From Brumimicrobium sp965656195 (GTDB lineage: Bacteria > Bacteroidota > Bacteroidia > Flavobacteriales_D > Crocinitomicaceae): a DNA stretch of 24,149 bases. Of this stretch, positions 22,834 through 24,149 are shown piece by piece. How positions within the stretch are numbered: position 1 is the first letter of the stretch; every line of letters starts with the position of its first letter. Below the pieces are notes generated by a model. The model saw nothing but the letters and a program-made list of their open reading frames with translations. It was not told where the DNA came from and ran no database searches. The stretch is taken from positions 1 through 24,149 of the forward strand of contig CBFHJL010000042.1 in the NCBI GenBank assembly GCA_965656195.1, read 5' to 3'. Made by a program: the position numbers and the translations under genes.

Positions 22834-23157
22834 ATGATAAAAGTAACAGAATCAGCTCGAGATCAAGCCGTTAGGTTGATGGCGGAATCTGGAGAGCCAA
22901 ATAGTTTTATTCGAGTGGGAGTCCAAGGAGGTGGATGCTCAGGATTAATGTATGATTTGGACTTTGATTCAAATGAGAAGGAAGATGATAAAGTTTTTGA
23001 GGATAACGGTATTAAAATCGTTGTAGATAAAAAGAGCTTTTTATACTTAGTAGGAACTACTTTAGATTATTCCGGAGGTTTGAACGGAAAAGGGTTCGTT
23101 TTTAAGAACCCGAATGCCGATCGAACATGTGGTTGTGGGGAGAGTTTCTCAATTTAA
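22834..23157 (+). CDS. sufA: A-type Fe-S cluster carrier (SufA/IscA family)
   Basis: This 107-residue protein has the family length and fold. The three conserved cluster-binding cysteines are Cys35 in GGGCSGL and Cys99 and Cys101 in the C-terminal CGCGESF. It carries nascent Fe-S clusters from the SufBCD scaffold to target proteins in the cytoplasm. It is followed after 20 bases by sufB, with which it is almost certainly co-transcribed from the promoter at 22747-22777. The sufB context favours SufA over IscA or ErpA naming. Confidence 0.95.
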   Translation: MIKVTESARDQAVRLMAESGEPNSFIRVGVQGGGCSGLMYDLDFDSNEKEDDKVFEDNGIKIVVDKKSFLYLVGTTLDYSGGLNGKGFVFKNPNADRTCGCGESFSI

Positions 23158-23177
23158 AAATTCAAAAAAACTCGAAT

Positions 23178-24149
23178 ATGGGTTATACAGAAGAAGAATT
23201 AGCAAAAGATCTTGAAAAACAGGAGTATAAATTTGGTTTTACATCAAACTTTGAGTCTGACCGTGCTCCGAATGGATTAAGTGAAGATATTATTCGTTTT
23301 ATTTCTGCAAAGAAAGAAGAACCACTTTGGTTGTTAGAAAAACGTCTTGAAGCTTATAAGGTTTGGAGAGAAATGAAAGAGCCTGAATGGGCACACGTTC
23401 ATTATGAAAAGCCAAGCTTTGAGGATATCTGTTATTATGCCGCTCCTAAACAGACCAAGAAATATGAAAGTTGGGATGATGTTGATCCTGAGATGAAGGA
23501 AACAATGAGTAAACTGGGAATTTCTTTAGAGGAGCAACAGAGGCTTACGGGTACTGCTGTTGATTTTGTGATGGATTCGGTTTCAGTAGCGACTTCTTTT
23601 AAAAAGAAATTGAACGAATTGGGCATCATATTTTGTTCGTTTTCAGAAGCAGTGCAAGATCACCCTGAATTGGTGAAGAAGTATATGGGATCAGTCGTTC
23701 CTCATACAGATAACTTTTATGCGGCACTAAATAGTGCAGTGTTTACAGATGGATCTTTCTGTTACATTCCGAAAGGTGTAAGGTGCCCAATGGAGCTTTC
23801 AACTTATTTTAGAATTAATGAGGGTGGAACAGGACAGTTCGAGAGAACCCTAGTTGTTGCAGATAAAGAATCATACGTTTCTTATCTTGAGGGGTGTACA
23901 GCACCGATGAGAGATGAAAATCAATTACACGCAGCTGTCGTTGAACTTGTAGCTCTGGATGATGCAGAAATCAAGTACTCAACTGTTCAGAACTGGTATC
24001 CTGGAGATAAGAATGGTAAAGGAGGAGTTTTCAATTTCGTAACGAAGCGAGGAATATGTGAGCGAAATGCTAAAATTTCATGGACCCAAGTTGAGACCGG
24101 TTCAGCTGTAACATGGAAATATCCATCTTGTATCTTGAAAGGAGATAAC
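23178..24149 (+). CDS. sufB: Fe-S cluster assembly protein SufB, 3'-truncated by the window edge
   Basis: The frame is open from ATG 23178 to the last base, 324 codons without a stop; complete SufB proteins are about 470-495 residues, so about a third is missing. The N-terminus MGYTEEELAKDLEKQEYKFGF and the later KRLEAYKVWREMKEPEW, YVSYLEGCTAPMRDENQLHAAVVEL, VQNWYPGD and ISWTQVETGSAVTWKYPSC are characteristic of SufB rather than SufD. SufB is the scaffold of the SufBC2D complex, where clusters are built from sulfur supplied by SufS/SufE and ATP hydrolysed by SufC; those genes probably lie further right. It is 20 bases after sufA. Confidence 0.97.
   Translation, partial: MGYTEEELAKDLEKQEYKFGFTSNFESDRAPNGLSEDIIRFISAKKEEPLWLLEKRLEAYKVWREMKEPEWAHVHYEKPSFEDICYYAAPKQTKKYESWDDVDPEMKETMSKLGISLEEQQRLTGTAVDFVMDSVSVATSFKKKLNELGIIFCSFSEAVQDHPELVKKYMGSVVPHTDNFYAALNSAVFTDGSFCYIPKGVRCPMELSTYFRINEGGTGQFERTLVVADKESYVSYLEGCTAPMRDENQLHAAVVELVALDDAEIKYSTVQNWYPGDKNGKGGVFNFVTKRGICERNAKISWTQVETGSAVTWKYPSCILKGDN

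Noticed and set aside
1..24149. CRISPR arrays, insertion sequences, prophage, tRNA or rRNA genes
   Set aside because: No regularly spaced repeats, transposase or phage genes, or cloverleaf-like sequences were seen; this was inspection by eye, so a tRNA scan would be the decisive test.

Overview
The window is AT-rich chromosomal DNA from a member of the Bacteroidota, most likely Flavobacteriales-like. The evidence is two secreted proteins with type IX secretion (T9SS) C-terminal sorting domains, a PorE-like OmpA protein, a TonB-dependent receptor with an N-terminal carboxypeptidase-regulatory-like domain, DUF4837, DUF6089 and DUF4168 family proteins, several TAnnTTTG-type -7 promoter elements and few recognisable Shine-Dalgarno sites. 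I see no mobile element, CRISPR array, tRNA or rRNA gene.

Layout. Bases 1-3786 (+) hold the 3' part of gatA, a LysM lytic transglycosylase and a DUF4837 lipoprotein. Bases 3787-7868 (-) are a likely operon, read right to left: a T9SS cargo protein with a PCMD-like domain, a TonB-dependent receptor that starts with TTG, and a small outer-membrane protein. A 360-base gap (7869-8228) contains a long imperfect inverted repeat, candidate promoters and a terminator-like hairpin. Bases 8229-10690 (+) hold a DUF4168 protein, an intrinsic terminator, a complete 3-hydroxyanthranilate 3,4-dioxygenase and a polytopic membrane protein. Bases 10678-13104 (-) are a CBS-domain regulator, NAD kinase and a DUF6089 protein. 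Divergent from these, 13173-14666 (+) encodes PdxJ and an alpha/beta hydrolase, ending in a perfect bidirectional terminator shared with the PorE-like gene (14712-16823, -). Bases 17014-21145 (-) are an operon of a PASTA protein, a large T9SS cargo protein and an RluD-type pseudouridine synthase. Ddl (21341-22330, +) diverges from it. The right end holds a MIP18/DUF59 Fe-S protein (-) and, divergent from that, sufA and the 5' part of sufB (+).

How the genes work together. Most are housekeeping functions: tRNA-dependent amidation, peptidoglycan remodelling and synthesis (lytic transglycosylase, Ddl, possibly PASTA), NAD(P) metabolism (HAAO, NadK), pyridoxal phosphate synthesis, rRNA modification and SUF Fe-S cluster assembly. 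Between them lie cell-surface genes that depend on T9SS. The least understood parts are the PCMD/T9SS-TonB receptor-barrel operon, the polytopic protein beside HAAO, the CBS-ACT-like protein coupled to NAD kinase, and the structured gap at 7869-8228. I find no clear evidence of a wholly new defence or mobile system.
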